DNA of 64,000 nucleotides from Sipunculus nudus (Eukaryota; Annelida; Sipuncula; Golfingiida; Sipunculidae): contig CM049309.1 of NCBI GenBank assembly GCA_026874595.1, positions 30,509,033 through 30,573,032 on the forward strand, read 5' to 3'. Below the pieces are notes generated by a model, which did no database searches, was not told the origin of the DNA, and saw only the letters and a program-made list of their open reading frames with translations. The first letter of the stretch is position 1. Each line of letters begins with the position of its first letter. Below are positions 1 through 11,587 of the stretch, piece after piece. The position numbers were made by a program, and so were the translations under genes.

Positions 1-1195
1 TTATCCTACCTGGAGAGTCTCTGGTTCATTTTATCCTGCCTGAAGAGTCTCTGGTTCATTTGGCCCTACTTGGAGAAGTGTCTGTTTCATTTTATCCTAC
101 CTGGAGAGTCTCTGGTTCATTTTATCCTACCTGGAGTCTCTGGTTCATTTTATCCTGCCTGGAGAGTCTCTGGTTCATTTTGCTCTACTTGGAGAAGTGT
201 CTGTTTCATTTTATCCTACCTGGAGAGTCTCTGGTTCATTTTATCCTACCTGGAGTCTCTGGTTCATTTTATCCTACCTGGAGAGTCTCTGGTTCATATT
301 ATCCCACCTGGAGAGTCTCTGGTTCATTTTATCCTGCCTGGAGAGTCTCTGGTTCATTTTGCCCTACTTGGAGAAGTGTCTGTTTCATTTTGCCCTGCCT
401 GGAGAGTCTCTGGTTCATTTTGCCCTACTTGGAGAAGTGTCTGTTTCATTTTGCCCTGCCTGGAGAGTCTCTGGTTCATTTTGCGTTGCCTGGAGAAGTC
501 TCCCAATTATTTTGCTCTGCCTTGAGAGTCACTGACACATTTAACCCTGCCTGGAGGTTCTCTGGTTCATTTTGCCCTGTCTGGAGAGTCTCTAGTTCAT
601 TTTGCCCTGCCTGGAGAGTCTCTGGTTCATTTTGCGTTGCCTGGAGAAGTCTCCGAATTATTTTGCTCTGCCTTGAGAGTCTCTGACTCATTTAACCCTG
701 CCTGGAGGTTCTCTGGTTCATTTTGCCCTGTCTGGAGAGTCTCTAGTTCATTTTGCCCTGCCTGGAGATTCTCTGGTTCATTTTGCGTTGCCTGGAGAAG
801 TCTCCCAATTATTTTGCTCTGCCTTGAGAGTCTCTGACTCTTTTAACCCTGCCTGGAGGTTCTCTGGTTCATTTTGCTCTGCCTGGAGAAGTGTCTGGTT
901 CATTTTGCCCTGCCTAAAGGGTCTCTAGTTCATTTTGCCCTACCTGGAGAGTCTGGTTCATTTTGCCTTGCTTGGATAAGTCTCCCAATTATTTGCCCTG
1001 CCTGGAGAGTCTCAGACTCATTTTGCCTTGCCTGGAGAGTGTCTAACTCATTTTCCCCTACCTAGAGAATCTCTGACTCATTTTGCCCTGCCTAGAGAAT
1101 CTCTGACTCATTTTGCCCTGCCTAGAGAATCTCTGACTCATTTTGCCCTGCTTGGAGAAGTCTCTGACTCATTTTGCCCTTCATAGAGAAGTCCT
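1..1195. repeat. 30-bp minisatellite, about 40 units
   Basis: Head-to-tail units of about 30 bp run from the left window edge. A typical unit reads CCTGGAGAGTCTCTGG followed by TTCATTTTGCCCTG. The left third favours TTATCCTA in place of TTGCCCTG. From about 480 the units become more diverged (GTTCTCTGG, AGTCTCCCAATTA), and a composite of about four units repeats near 480-860, which suggests a local higher-order duplication. Because 30 is a multiple of three, reading frames stay open for up to 208 codons as repetitive peptides, which I take as by-products. The array continues beyond the left edge. Confidence 0.95.
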
Positions 1196-2439
1196 TGAGT
1201 CATATTATACAAAGACAAACCAGATAGATAGGACCAATCACTAATCGCCGCTAAGATTCACTGTGTGTTTAAGCATGTTTAATTTTCCTGTCTGTATCAA
1301 TATTTATGATATGTCACTTTTATAGATGCAACAATCTATTCATGGTCATCATGTCTTCCCTTTCACTCAGTGCCACAGGGTGAAAAAGAAATCAGAAGAC
1401 AACAGGAGCTCACGGACATATCCAAGAGAAACCGCTCCCTGCAGTGTATATAATAAACATTGTTGTACCAGTATCCCCCATTAGTCTGGAGAACTCAGGA
1501 CTGATGTGACAACTGCACGGACTGCAGAATTTACTGACGCATTAATGATTCATAAGTCAGAAGAGTCCAACATCAAATATCATGGACCGCGCTCACACAT
1601 GATCTAATTTAAGAAGCCTAAATATTTAATGATCTTTGCCTAAGGACCTAGGAGTTCTTCTTTATAGTCTTTCAGAACAATAAACTCTGTAGTTAATATG
1701 AGAGGAATCTTGGGGGTAGTTAAGGCATTGGACTTGCTGCTGAAGGTCTTTGTTTAAATCCAACAATTTACGGACCTCAGACATTTACCCTAAGATCTAA
1801 ATGACAGTTTATGACCTGGTTGTTTTTCCAGTCCTGCATCAGAAAATCTAAAATCCTGAGTTTCAAACAGATCCAGAAAAATTAAAGAAATAACCATAAA
1901 AATCACAACAGAATACACGTATTTGCCGGGAATTTAGTATGAACTCCAATTGCATCTTATTATTGAGGTATCACCATGAATCTGATCCAGAGCAGCTGAA
2001 AAATGACAGAGAGTGAGCAATAATAGGGGCTTTTATGGGAAGTCTTTTGCATTCTGAAAGGTACCATATTTTCTTGCAAATATCATTCTTGTTTCTATAT
2101 AAAAGGCTAAAACAATTTTATACTACTTTTAAAAACAGTGTTTCCAGTGGAAGAGTTGTAAAATATAAGATTACCTTATTATCATTAATCAATCACATAC
2201 AGCTGGGTGTGTCATACAGGCACATCAATCCTTTATACAGGCACATGGTGGCGTTACCCTGGCGGCTACATTAACTAATTTCGGTAGCAAATTTTATTCT
2301 TTAGCATTTACTAAATAAGGCACTTCATGAAAGAGTACCTCCTATTAAATATTCATTCATGCCCTGCTGGGTGTCTGGATGTAATACAGGTAAAACACAG
2401 ATAAATATGTACACCCCTTATTTTTTTACAGCTTAAAAA
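1196..2439. other. no gene seen; possible decayed SINE near 1700-1800
   Basis: AT-rich unique-looking sequence. Around 1712-1765 the stretch GTTAAGGCATTGGACTTGC followed some 20 bp later by GTTTAAATCC loosely resembles A- and B-box spacing of a tRNA-derived SINE, but both boxes are degenerate. I see no splice-bounded exon. Confidence 0.4.
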
Positions 2440-3131
2440 ACAAGGGACCCATGGGTCACATCACTCAACTGAATTTTGGAAAATATTAGTAACTGCAATA
2501 TATTTTTATTTCTTTTGGTTTTTCATGTATATCACCAATTGAAAAGCTAAGAGAAAATGACCCTGCTAAAATGAAACCCTGTAAATAACAGAATGATGGA
2601 CATGAGCCAAACAATTAAGTGTTGCACCAAGGGAAAAAATGGGCCTACAGTAAGTGTTGAAATATAAGTGACATTTCATAAACAAATAATGTTTGAAGGT
2701 AATTAAGCTTTCAAAAATTAAATATATGGCCATATGAGTTAAAAATTAATCCCACAAAGTTTGACTAATATTCCTAATTTTAAAACTAAGTTTAACGGTG
2801 TTATTCACACCCAGGCCAGGCTAACTTTAAGAGATATGAATGAAATGCTACAAAGAATTCATATCTTCTTAAATCTTATCAGTTAGCACTTCTATTAGAT
2901 CCTTATATTTTATCACATTTGAATATTTGGATTTCAGAACAAAGTCCTAGTGACCCAATTTTCGGTATGGTAGGAGATTTTGGGGACTTCTAACTGTATG
3001 CTAAATTTAGGATTCATAGTTCTAACAGTTTCAAAACATGCCCTGTTAACGGATGGACAGCCAAATGGACGGACGACGGACAAAGGACCATGAGTATAGC
3101 TCAGATGACTTAAAGTCAGCTGAGCTAAAAA
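2440..3131 (+). mobile_element. CCCATGGG-family non-autonomous element, copy A
   Basis: The left end reads ACAAGGGACCCATGGGTCAC, containing the 12-bp palindrome GACCCATGGGTC. The right end at 3097-3127 is a hairpin: TAGCTCAG pairs with CTGAGCTA and an inner GACT pairs with AGTC around a 3-nt loop, followed by AAAAA. Just before the hairpin lies a GGACGGACGACGGAC tract. This copy lacks the GGCGCC core repeats seen in copies B and C and shares its interior (TTTCAAAACATGCCCTG, then AACGGATGGAC) with the copy ending at 38567. It carries no coding capacity. The structure suggests a Helentron/Helitron-like or other hairpin-ended element; the class is inference. Confidence 0.7.
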
Positions 3132-4974
3132 TTATTCCAGGTGCATGAATTTATTTTTTCATGGCTTAGCAATATACTGCCAGGCAGGTTGATGCATTCA
3201 AGTCATGTGCCAGGTGGCAGGAAACTCTGAGGAGCACACCCGCCCGCTCCTGCCAGCATGAGTACACATTGGCCAATTTATCATTCATCAGCAAGCTGAA
3301 TGTTTTGTGAAACAAACAAGGCCTACAGGCCTAATGCGAACCTGTTTTTTGCAGGTATTCTAATAAGGCAGCGTATTCTGTTGAGAACTCTACAGAAGTT
3401 TGTATATTCAAAACTAGAGATTGAAGCAAATAAAGACAACACCAGCCTAGAAAGAATAATAAATCTAATATTCTTGACAAGAAGACAGAAGGAAAAACAA
3501 AGCATGGATATAAAAGTGGATTTCTTGAATGTCTATGTATGATTTGCAATGAAAAATCCCCGACTAATTCCAGTCATGTCAGAAAGAAAACATACAAGGC
3601 ATTTATCTAAAGATGCTGCTATATTTGTGCTCCATTCATTAAATTCACTTTTGGGACACATCTTAAACCTCTTGACATAATGGACTGAAAAATAATGACC
3701 AACTGTATACCACAGCTCATGTTTTGTAAGAAAATCAATACGAAAGTCTAATGTCCCATGAATTAACATGAGGGAATCATAAGAGTCTGAGATACTCCAC
3801 CGGTAAACATCTAGCTTTATGATTGAAATCATCATAACTAGTTCTTGCAAGACTGCCTTCTACAATGTCATTTTAAATGCCATGTACACCATAAACCCAC
3901 ATGACGTATTTTACACGAGGATTAAAAGCCTGCAGAGCTTAATTCTGTTAACAAAACAAAATACTTGCACATACAACTTGCATGAAAAGACAACAATAAA
4001 ATCACTGTTCAACCTCATAATGAAAACAAAAACAATTTGTTTTGTACTAATAAATAAAAATTTATGGTTTTAAACATATATTAGTTAGGCATGTAAAAAT
4101 CTGAACAAATATCTTTACATACATTTGTTGGTCATTCTTTAGGAAACAAAGTTTGGTCCATTGTTTTAAACCAGCTGAATTATACCCATGTTGTTTTAGT
4201 CTCTGCATTTTGATTTCCAACATTCAATTTGCAACATCAGTGTTCTATTGCATGTTAAAGGTAGCAACATGACAACTTTTGAAAGACTTTTGAAAAATAA
4301 CAAGCCAGAATTAGTAAGGCAAATAATCTGCATGTGAATCAAACCGTACCCTGAAGATTATCCCAAGGTATGAACCAATCTGTCATTATTTACTACATGA
4401 CAATATATCAAATACATTTTTTTTTCTCCTCTATCATGTCTCTATTTAACATAAAACTGAAAATTTAAATTTTAGTTCACAATTAAAATTTAAATTTCAT
4501 TTTACTAAACAGTAGAGGGCAAAGCAGTTTTGAGACAATGTCATATATAATTAAATATCAGTTTTAATATAATATTATCTCATTCCAAGCCGCTTTATTC
4601 TGATTCGCTATGCTGCTCCAAATCAACAAAGTTGTGGATTCGGCAACAAACTACAAAGTAGCTTGCTGTAGCCTTTACCTTTAAGCAAACAAATATTCTA
4701 CAAGACACGAAAGTGTTAATATAAAGGATGGTATAAAGACGACTTATAGTAAGCTGATCTTATAATGGGTTTACTCTGGTGTATACAGGTCTTTGCGTTG
4801 TGAGATCACAAAATTTGCAACATTTTAAGCTGCAAAAATGAAGCCAACCACAGCACATAAACACTTTACAAGGCCAATGTTACCAGGATCAAGGCCACAC
4901 ATTTTGAATATGTGTCTGACAACTTGGTGGAAACAATTTGTGTGTCAAATTTGAGAAAAAAATATGCAGTATTT
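3132..4974. other. no gene seen; one short GGCCT-family fragment
   Basis: At 3318-3345 the sequence ACAAGGCCTACAGGCCTAAT matches the left end of the GGCCT family at 4975 and 9822, then diverges, so it is a short truncated copy. Around 4925-4970 lies one copy of a TGGAAACAATTTGTGTGTC repeat that reappears at 6455 and 6590. A 105-codon minus-strand open frame at 3533-3850 has no recognisable domain and no convincing splice bounds. Confidence 0.5.
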
Positions 4975-6380
4975 AACAAGGCCTACAGGCCTAATGTGAA
5001 TCTGTGCAAATTTTGGGAGTATGAATGGAGGTTTATTTTTTAAATTAAATATTGATTCTCTTATGTCCTGCATATCTACCTTAGTCATTATGATTTCAGC
5101 AAAATGGATGTTTCAGACCTGCAAGTTTCAGACTAGGACATTTAAAAACTAGGATGTATCAGTGAGGATATTTTGGATATGTTCTGTTTTGCCAGGGTGG
5201 ATTATTTGGACAGATGAAAGGACAATTTGGCAGCATGTTTTCGGAGAGCATTTTTAATGTTTTTTTAGCTTCTTCCCTATAAAATCTAAGAAAATGCAAT
5301 TAACCACAAAATAAGCAAAATCCGACAGAATTTTTAGATGAAAAATGTTTGCAAAAAATTTGGTGACGCTAGCTCCTGCCCTTTTTGAGATAGCTATGAC
5401 GCACAACGGACGACGGAAACAGACGACACCACACCACTGCATAAGTTCACATATTCACTAAAAATGCAAACCCAGGTTTTTTCAAACAGTTGAAAGATAT
5501 TGTTCAAATAGTTCTAATCTGGGCTTCTGCATCTAGACGAAGTGTCTAGACATCTAGACGCTGTGTCCAGACATCTAGACACCTTGTCTAGACAACAGAC
5601 AGAGCCAGGTCAGTTGCCATGGTGATGTCTGGACCCCACCTGGTTGTACTGAGTGTCCTCTTGACTTTGCTGCTGAAACTTGGCATGTTGTCAAATCTGT
5701 TTTCAAACACAGAGAGTCTTTTCCATTGTCTACTCTGCCTTTTTAAAGTTGCACTTACCCAATCTGTTTTTATAATACTGGCAGAACCCTACCATAGAAT
5801 AATTCATGTAAAGTTTAAACCAATCAGCTTAACAGTTTAATCATAAAACAGTGTATAAGCTAGAAGAGTCTAAAATTACATTTTTGCTTGTAAAAAACAG
5901 ATCAATGTAGGTGGCACCACCAATACCTCAATTTCAGATATGACTTATATGACAAACATTGGCATTAAATTTGGTGATGATAGCTGAGATTGTAATTTTC
6001 GTTTGCTTTTTTGGACAGATGACTTAGTTCATCCTTCTGTACTTGGCCTAAAATCACCGAACTGGAACCATTCGGCAAACTTGAGAGAGAATTTTCCATG
6101 GAACATTTCTGTGAAATATTGGACTATTTGGCTGGACAGTTTTGGAGAAGAAGATTTTTTAAGGATTTTAAGCTTTTTCTCTATAAAATCTAAATTAACA
6201 CAGATACCCAAGAGTAAGCTCTAGGGCACCAATTTTCACATGTGACTAATTCTTACATGTAATTTGGAGCTGCTAACTCTGACGGTTTCTGACTTAAATC
6301 CAGGGACGGCAGATGGCGGTCTGGATGGCAGACAGAATGTGCTGCACCATCAAATAAGCTCACAGGTTCACTAAAAATCA
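4975..6380 (+). mobile_element. GGCCT-family interspersed repeat, copy A (uninterrupted)
   Basis: The left end is ACAAGGCCTACAGGCCTAAT. The right end is AAGCTCACAGGTTCACTAAA, and a related end also occurs internally near 5440-5470, so the copy may be two concatenated units. The interior holds a run of TCTAGAC palindromes (5535-5595) and one GGTGGCACCACC (5910-5921). Copy B of this element (9822-13147) has been opened by other elements, so copy A supplies the pre-insertion sequence. There is no long reading frame. The flanks carry a TGGAAACAATTTGTGTGTC repeat on both sides, which suggests insertion into an older repeat. Confidence 0.7.
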
Positions 6381-6439
6381 TACATTTCCACATATTTAAC
6401 CTTGGAAAACCAAAGTCGGGGTCACTTGTATTTAAACAT

Positions 6440-6660
6440 GTCTCAGGTTTTGGTGGAAACAATTTGTGTATCAAATTTGAGGAAAAAGTTATAATACTTA
6501 AAAAAGTTATGGGGTTAAAAAAATTCCTATATATTTGACAAGTTAGACATCAAAAACTAGTCACAAGTTTTCTAACATGTCAAAGATCTTACTAGAAACA
6601 AGTTGTGTGTTAAATTTGGGGGAAAATATGTAGTACTTCAAAAAGTATGCACTTCATAAT
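6440..6660. repeat. diverged repeat with TGGAAACAATTTGTGT core
   Basis: Two units at about 6455-6500 and 6590-6640 share TGGAAACAATTTGTGT and TCAAATTTGAGGAAAAA, followed by a run ending AGTACTT. A third unit lies just left of the GGCCT-family element, near 4925. The three units look like one older tandem block split by that element. Confidence 0.5.
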
Positions 6661-7892
6661 AATCCTATATTTCTGCAGATCTGACCTTGAAGATCTCCTG
6701 TACAAGACAAAGCTATATCCAAGATCTTTGGTTGAACTGATGGACCAATCAATGCAAACTTTTATGAGATATTTAAGATTACCAAAATATGGAATTATAC
6801 AAGGTCATGGTCACTCACCTAGTAAAGTTAATGACCCCTTTTTAAAAGGCTTCATCCTCTCTATAATTATATCTATGCACCTGTCAAGTTTGATAAAGAT
6901 CTGTGAAATATATTTTAGTTATCTCACTGAGAAGTAAACTCTGCCACAGTGGCCGTGTTGGCAGGACAATGCTCAAATCAGTTTCCGGGATTTACTCATT
7001 TAGTCTTTGGATACAAACATGACATAAATGTCTGTGATTTGTCCATATGCAGACAATTATATGGTCGTATTAATGAAATTTTAAACAGCTGTTTTGCAAA
7101 GCAGATCTTTTTTTAGTTTATGCTTTTGTGAGACAACATTTTGAATCATAAATTTTTAAAACAAACCAAAATAATGATATTGCTGCAACAGATAATGTCT
7201 GTTTTTCAATACATTGTTTGGAGGATTAGCTGGCTGTGACAAGACAGGACTTCCTCCATTATTGGTGAGTTCAGCTTCAGGATGTTTCCAGTATTTGACA
7301 TACCAGGCTGACCTTCCTGAGAAAGACACAATAACCTCAGGGGACTGACCATGAGTACAGGAAGGCTGCCCACAAATAAACAGTGCATTCATTCCAGTCT
7401 GACCAATATCTAACCCAGGCCAACCTTGACCATGTTCTATTCAATGTAGTGACATGGTCTGCTGTGTCAGTTGGCCAGCAGCTTGGTGATGTGTTTCAAT
7501 AAGATCATGCAATGAGCTTTTATAAACATTTGTTTGTTACAGCACAGGAGACTATGGAACATGATGGTTCTTTGAGCAACGAATGATCAGTAGATCAATA
7601 AATGATCAGTGTTGCGATCCATACAAACCAAGTCGTACAGTCATTGCAATATTACAATATTTACAATAGAAGAATGCACAAGACATTGCCTGACTAAAGG
7701 AAATCAAATAATTACATTATTTTTAATATTTGTGGAATACAATAAATTAAATTAAAATAAGTGTATTCAACAACAAATAATAAGAAAACAATCAGACTAA
7801 CATGAAGAAAAAGATATGGTGAACATGCATAATATTAAATCTTCCATTGCTCTCATCCATGCCCCCTCTTTGCCATAGCTCGGCATGACTGA
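6661..7892. other. no confident gene; weak exon-like stretch on minus strand
   Basis: On the minus strand, 7206-7330 has raised GC, a polypyrimidine tract TTATTGTGTCTTTCTCAG typical of a splice acceptor, and an open frame containing SGRSAWYVKYWKHPEAE. No matching donor is convincing and I recognise no family. It lies on the same strand as the signal-peptide exon at 39071. The remainder is AT-rich without visible structure. Confidence 0.2.
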
Positions 7893-9177
7893 ACAAGTGA
7901 CCCATGGGTTCATGACGCTCAGCCGACTGACATGCTGAGAATATGTCCTTGCACAGAAAACTAATTAAGATAGGTGGCATCATTGTTCATGCATATTAGC
8001 TTAAGTTCATCAAGACCCATAAGCACAACAAATCTGATGACAATCCAACCAGCCTTTCATGAGGAATCTGGCATTTGTGTGTATTTTGCATTATATCTGG
8101 GGTGCTCAAACATACGCAAAAACTCTGAGAATATGGGTCACTGTGACCCAATTTCAGGTTTCTTGGGAGAACTTTTGAGGAACTCTCAGGATGTCAATTA
8201 AGTTAGAAGATTCTGGGCCCCATGGTTATGATTTGTGCCCTACTTTGGTATCAAATTTTCAATTATTCTGAGGGGTGCTTATAAGCCCCATAGCTCAGAA
8301 AATATGCGTAACAGAGACCTTAATTCAAGTTTCCAAGGAGACTTTTCACAGATCTCCCGGGATGTCAAGTTTGAAAAATCCAGGTCAAATAGTTGTGATT
8401 TGTGCCCTGTAAACAGATGACCACATCTTTGAAGGTCTCAAAAATAAAGATAAAAATGTGTAAAAATTCATATAAGTCAAGGTGGCACCACCAGTCTGCA
8501 GGAACTGATGAAACACTCCATGACGCATATGCGCATGCAAAGAATAATGCCAATCAATGCACTAGTTGTTCAGATACCAGAGATTTTGTATCAAATTTTT
8601 AGTTATTCTGGGGGGTACTTCTGAGCCCCATAGCTCGGACAACATGGGTGACAGTGACCTAATTTCAGGTTTCCAAAGAGACTTTTCATGGGCCTCCCAG
8701 CATGTCAAGAAAAAAGATTCTAGGTCTAGTCGGTAGGATTTGTGCCCTGTTAACAGATGACTGCATCTTTTAAGGTCTCAAAAATAGATTTAAAAAAAAG
8801 TAAAAAATAAAAAAAATATAGGTTGTGCCACCAGTCTGCAGAAACTGATGAATCAGTCCATGATCAATATCCATGCAAAGAATCATGGTGATCACTGCAT
8901 TAGTTGTTCAGATATTTGAGCTTTTGTATAAAATTTTTCATTATTCTGGGGGGTACTTTGGGGTCCCATAGCTTGAAAAATATGGGTAACAGAGACCTAA
9001 TTCCAGGTTTCCAAGGAGATTTATCATGGACCTCCTTGGATGTAAAGTTAGAAGATTCCAAGTCCAGTGGTTACAATTTGTGCCTTGTTAACGGACAGAC
9101 GGCAGGATGGCCGGATGGACGACTGCTAAAGGGTGATCGCTATAGCTCAGATGACTTTCAGTCAGCTGAGCTAAAAA
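7893..9177 (+). mobile_element. CCCATGGG-family element with core repeats, copy B
   Basis: The left end is ACAAGTGACCCATGGGTTCA and the right end is the TAGCTCAG/CTGAGCTA hairpin at 9143-9173 followed by A residues. Between them are about three core units of roughly 337 bp, marked by TTGTGCCCTG at about 8400, 8740 and 9076 and by ATTCTGGGGGGTACTT. The centre of two units carries decayed forms of the GGTGGCGCCACC palindrome (GGTGGCACCACC at 8481-8492, GGTTGTGCCACC at 8821). No protein is encoded. Terminal hairpin plus tandem cores recalls bivalve pearl/Helentron-associated elements, by analogy. Confidence 0.75.
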
Positions 9178-9821
9178 CTGAGCTGAAAATTACATCACAG
9201 TAGCACTTTCTCTGAGGTTTAGTTTCAGTATTAAATGAACCTGGTCTTCATATCAACTCTGAGATCAAACATGCCTTATTTGTCAGTTAAAAGAAAAAAA
9301 TTAATAACAGCTGTAACCCAGCACTGGACATATTTATTAAGGCTGCTGTTATTAGCTTCATGTTCCATAAAACAGCAGAGGAAGCACATCCCCCTGAGAG
9401 TGTGAACATCTGTTAGACGTAACCAACTAGTGTAATAACATGGTGACACTGCTGTTGGCTTAGACTTTTATCTAAATATCTCTAAGTGAGTTCAAAAAGC
9501 TCAAGTGTTTAGTCTTTCACTGACTGAGTCCAGATAAATCAGTTCATCACCTCATTATTATTCAGCTTTCACTTCTTTATATATGTGCAGGCTTACCACA
9601 AGATATCTAAATAAAAGTTTCAAATCCTTTAATACTTAATACATATGTCTATACTGTGAATATTGAAGGGTCATAAAACCACAAAATTATTTTTAAACTT
9701 TATTTATTTAACATGGATTCTACAAATATTTCTAATAATTATAATGCCAGGCACTCTCCATGGTCCTGATGGCTGCTTTAAGTAGTCTCTAGAGGCAACA
9801 GTTTAACTGTAAGACCTTGAA
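9178..9821. other. no feature seen
   Basis: Unique-looking AT-rich sequence with no repeat, long frame or splice-bounded exon that I can support. Confidence 0.5.
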
Positions 9822-9993
9822 CAAGGCCTCCAGGCCTAATGCGAACCTGTGCAAAGTTTTGGAGTATGAATGGAGGTTTATTTTAAAAATTTAATATTGA
9901 TCCTTTTAAGTCCTGCATATCTACCTTAGTCATTATGATTTCAGCAAAATGGACATTTCGGACCTGCAAGTTTCAGACTAGGAAATTTCAAAA

Positions 9994-10784
9994 CTAGAAT
10001 ATGGGTAGTCAACAAGCGACTATGAGTATCCGCAGTAATCAGAGTCAGACGGGTGAAGTGAGGCATGGATTAAGTGGCTAGGGGAATAGAGTGAGGCATG
10101 TTGCATATTAGCATGGATGTCTGCAGTGTAAACGTGAATGTAGGTGGTGCCACCTGTCATAAAATCGAGAAAATTGTCCAGGATGTATAAACCTGCAAAA
10201 TTTCAGGTGGATAAGTCAAATTTAAACCACTGCTGAGATATGAGTGATTTTATCCCAAGGCAGATGAACAGATAGATGGTGTTCATAAGTGGTTGCAGGT
10301 GGAGCCACATGTTTTGCTTATGATGAAGAGCTATGTGAGATCTATACACATGAAAATTTTGGCCCAATCAGTCAAACAGTTCCCGAAATATGAGCTTGGA
10401 TGTCTGCAGAGTAAACCTGAATGAAGGTGGCGCCACTTGTCATATATTGAGAAAGCTGTCCAGGATGTATAAACCTGCAAAATTTCAGGTGGATAAGTCA
10501 AACCACTGCTGAGATATGAGTTATTTTATCCCAAGGCAGTTGAACAGATGGACACTGTGCAAAAGTGGTTGCAGGTGGCGCCACCATTTTAATTGTATAT
10601 TATAAAGCTATCAAAGGGCTACATTTGTGCAAAATTTTTAGCCTGATCGGTCGATTGGTTCCCCGAGATATGCGGGTTTATGTGTGGCAACAGCTGCACA
10701 AATGGATGCTCGGCAGCAAGGAAAGGTCAGAGGTCAACTAAAAATGAGGGCCCAGCAGTTCACATGTGACGTGATGATAAACCC
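9994..10784 (-). mobile_element. H1 Helitron-like element, 5'-truncated, inverted
   Basis: Read on the minus strand this fragment ends in ...ATATTCTAG with an imperfect copy of the GTAGTCG hairpin just before it, matching the H1 right end. The other end stops near 10784 inside sequence equivalent to GTCACATGTGAACTGCTG of the full element, so the 5' terminus is lost. It includes GGTGGCGCCACC at 10574-10585 and the decayed form GGTGGTGCCACC at 10143-10154. Together with the plus-strand copy at 11588 it forms a large inverted repeat around about 800 bp of GGCCT-family sequence. Confidence 0.75.
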
Positions 10785-11587
10785 AATTCACTTAAAATGC
10801 AAACCAAGTTTTTTCAAACAGTTGAAAGATACAGTTCCAACAATCTGGGAATTCTGCATCTAAACATTGTCTAGACGTCTAGACACTGTGTCTAGACGTC
10901 TAGACACATTGTCTAGACACCAGCCCAGAGCCAGGTCAGTTGCCATGGTGATGTCTGGACCCCACCTGTTTGTACTGAGTGACCTCTTGACTTTGCTGCT
11001 GAAACTCAGCACGTTGTCAAATCTGTTTTCAAATACAGAAAGCCTTTTTCAATTGGCTACAATGTTTTTTTAAAACTGTATTTACCCAATCTATTCTTAT
11101 AAAACTGGCAGAACCCTACCATAGAATAATTCTTGTAAAGTTTAAACCAATCAGCTTAACAGTTTCATCATAAATCAGTGTATAAGCTAGAAGAGTTTAA
11201 AATTACATTTTCGCTTGTTAAAACACATCAATGTATGTGGTGTCACCAATACCTCAAAATCAGATATGACATATGTGAAAAACATTGGTATTAAATTTGG
11301 TGATACTAGCTCTAGCCGTTTCTGAGATTTTAATTTTAGTGTGCTTTTTGGACAGATAACTAAGTTCAACCTCTTGTAACTTGACCAAAAATCTTCGAAC
11401 TGGAACCATTCAAACAAACTTGAGAGAGATTGTTCCAGGGATCATTTCTGTGAAATATTGGACAATTTGGCTGGACAGGTTCAGAGAAGAAGATTTTTAA
11501 AGGTTTTTAAGCTTTTCCTCTATAAAATCTAAATTAATGCAGATACAAAATAATAAGCTCCAGGGCACAAGTTTCACATGTGACTTA

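Noticed and set aside
60-686. A 208-codon repetitive open frame
   Set aside because: By-product of the 30-bp minisatellite.
3533-3850. A 105-codon minus-strand open frame in AT-rich sequence
   Set aside because: No recognisable domain, weak start context and no splice pair; plausible by chance.
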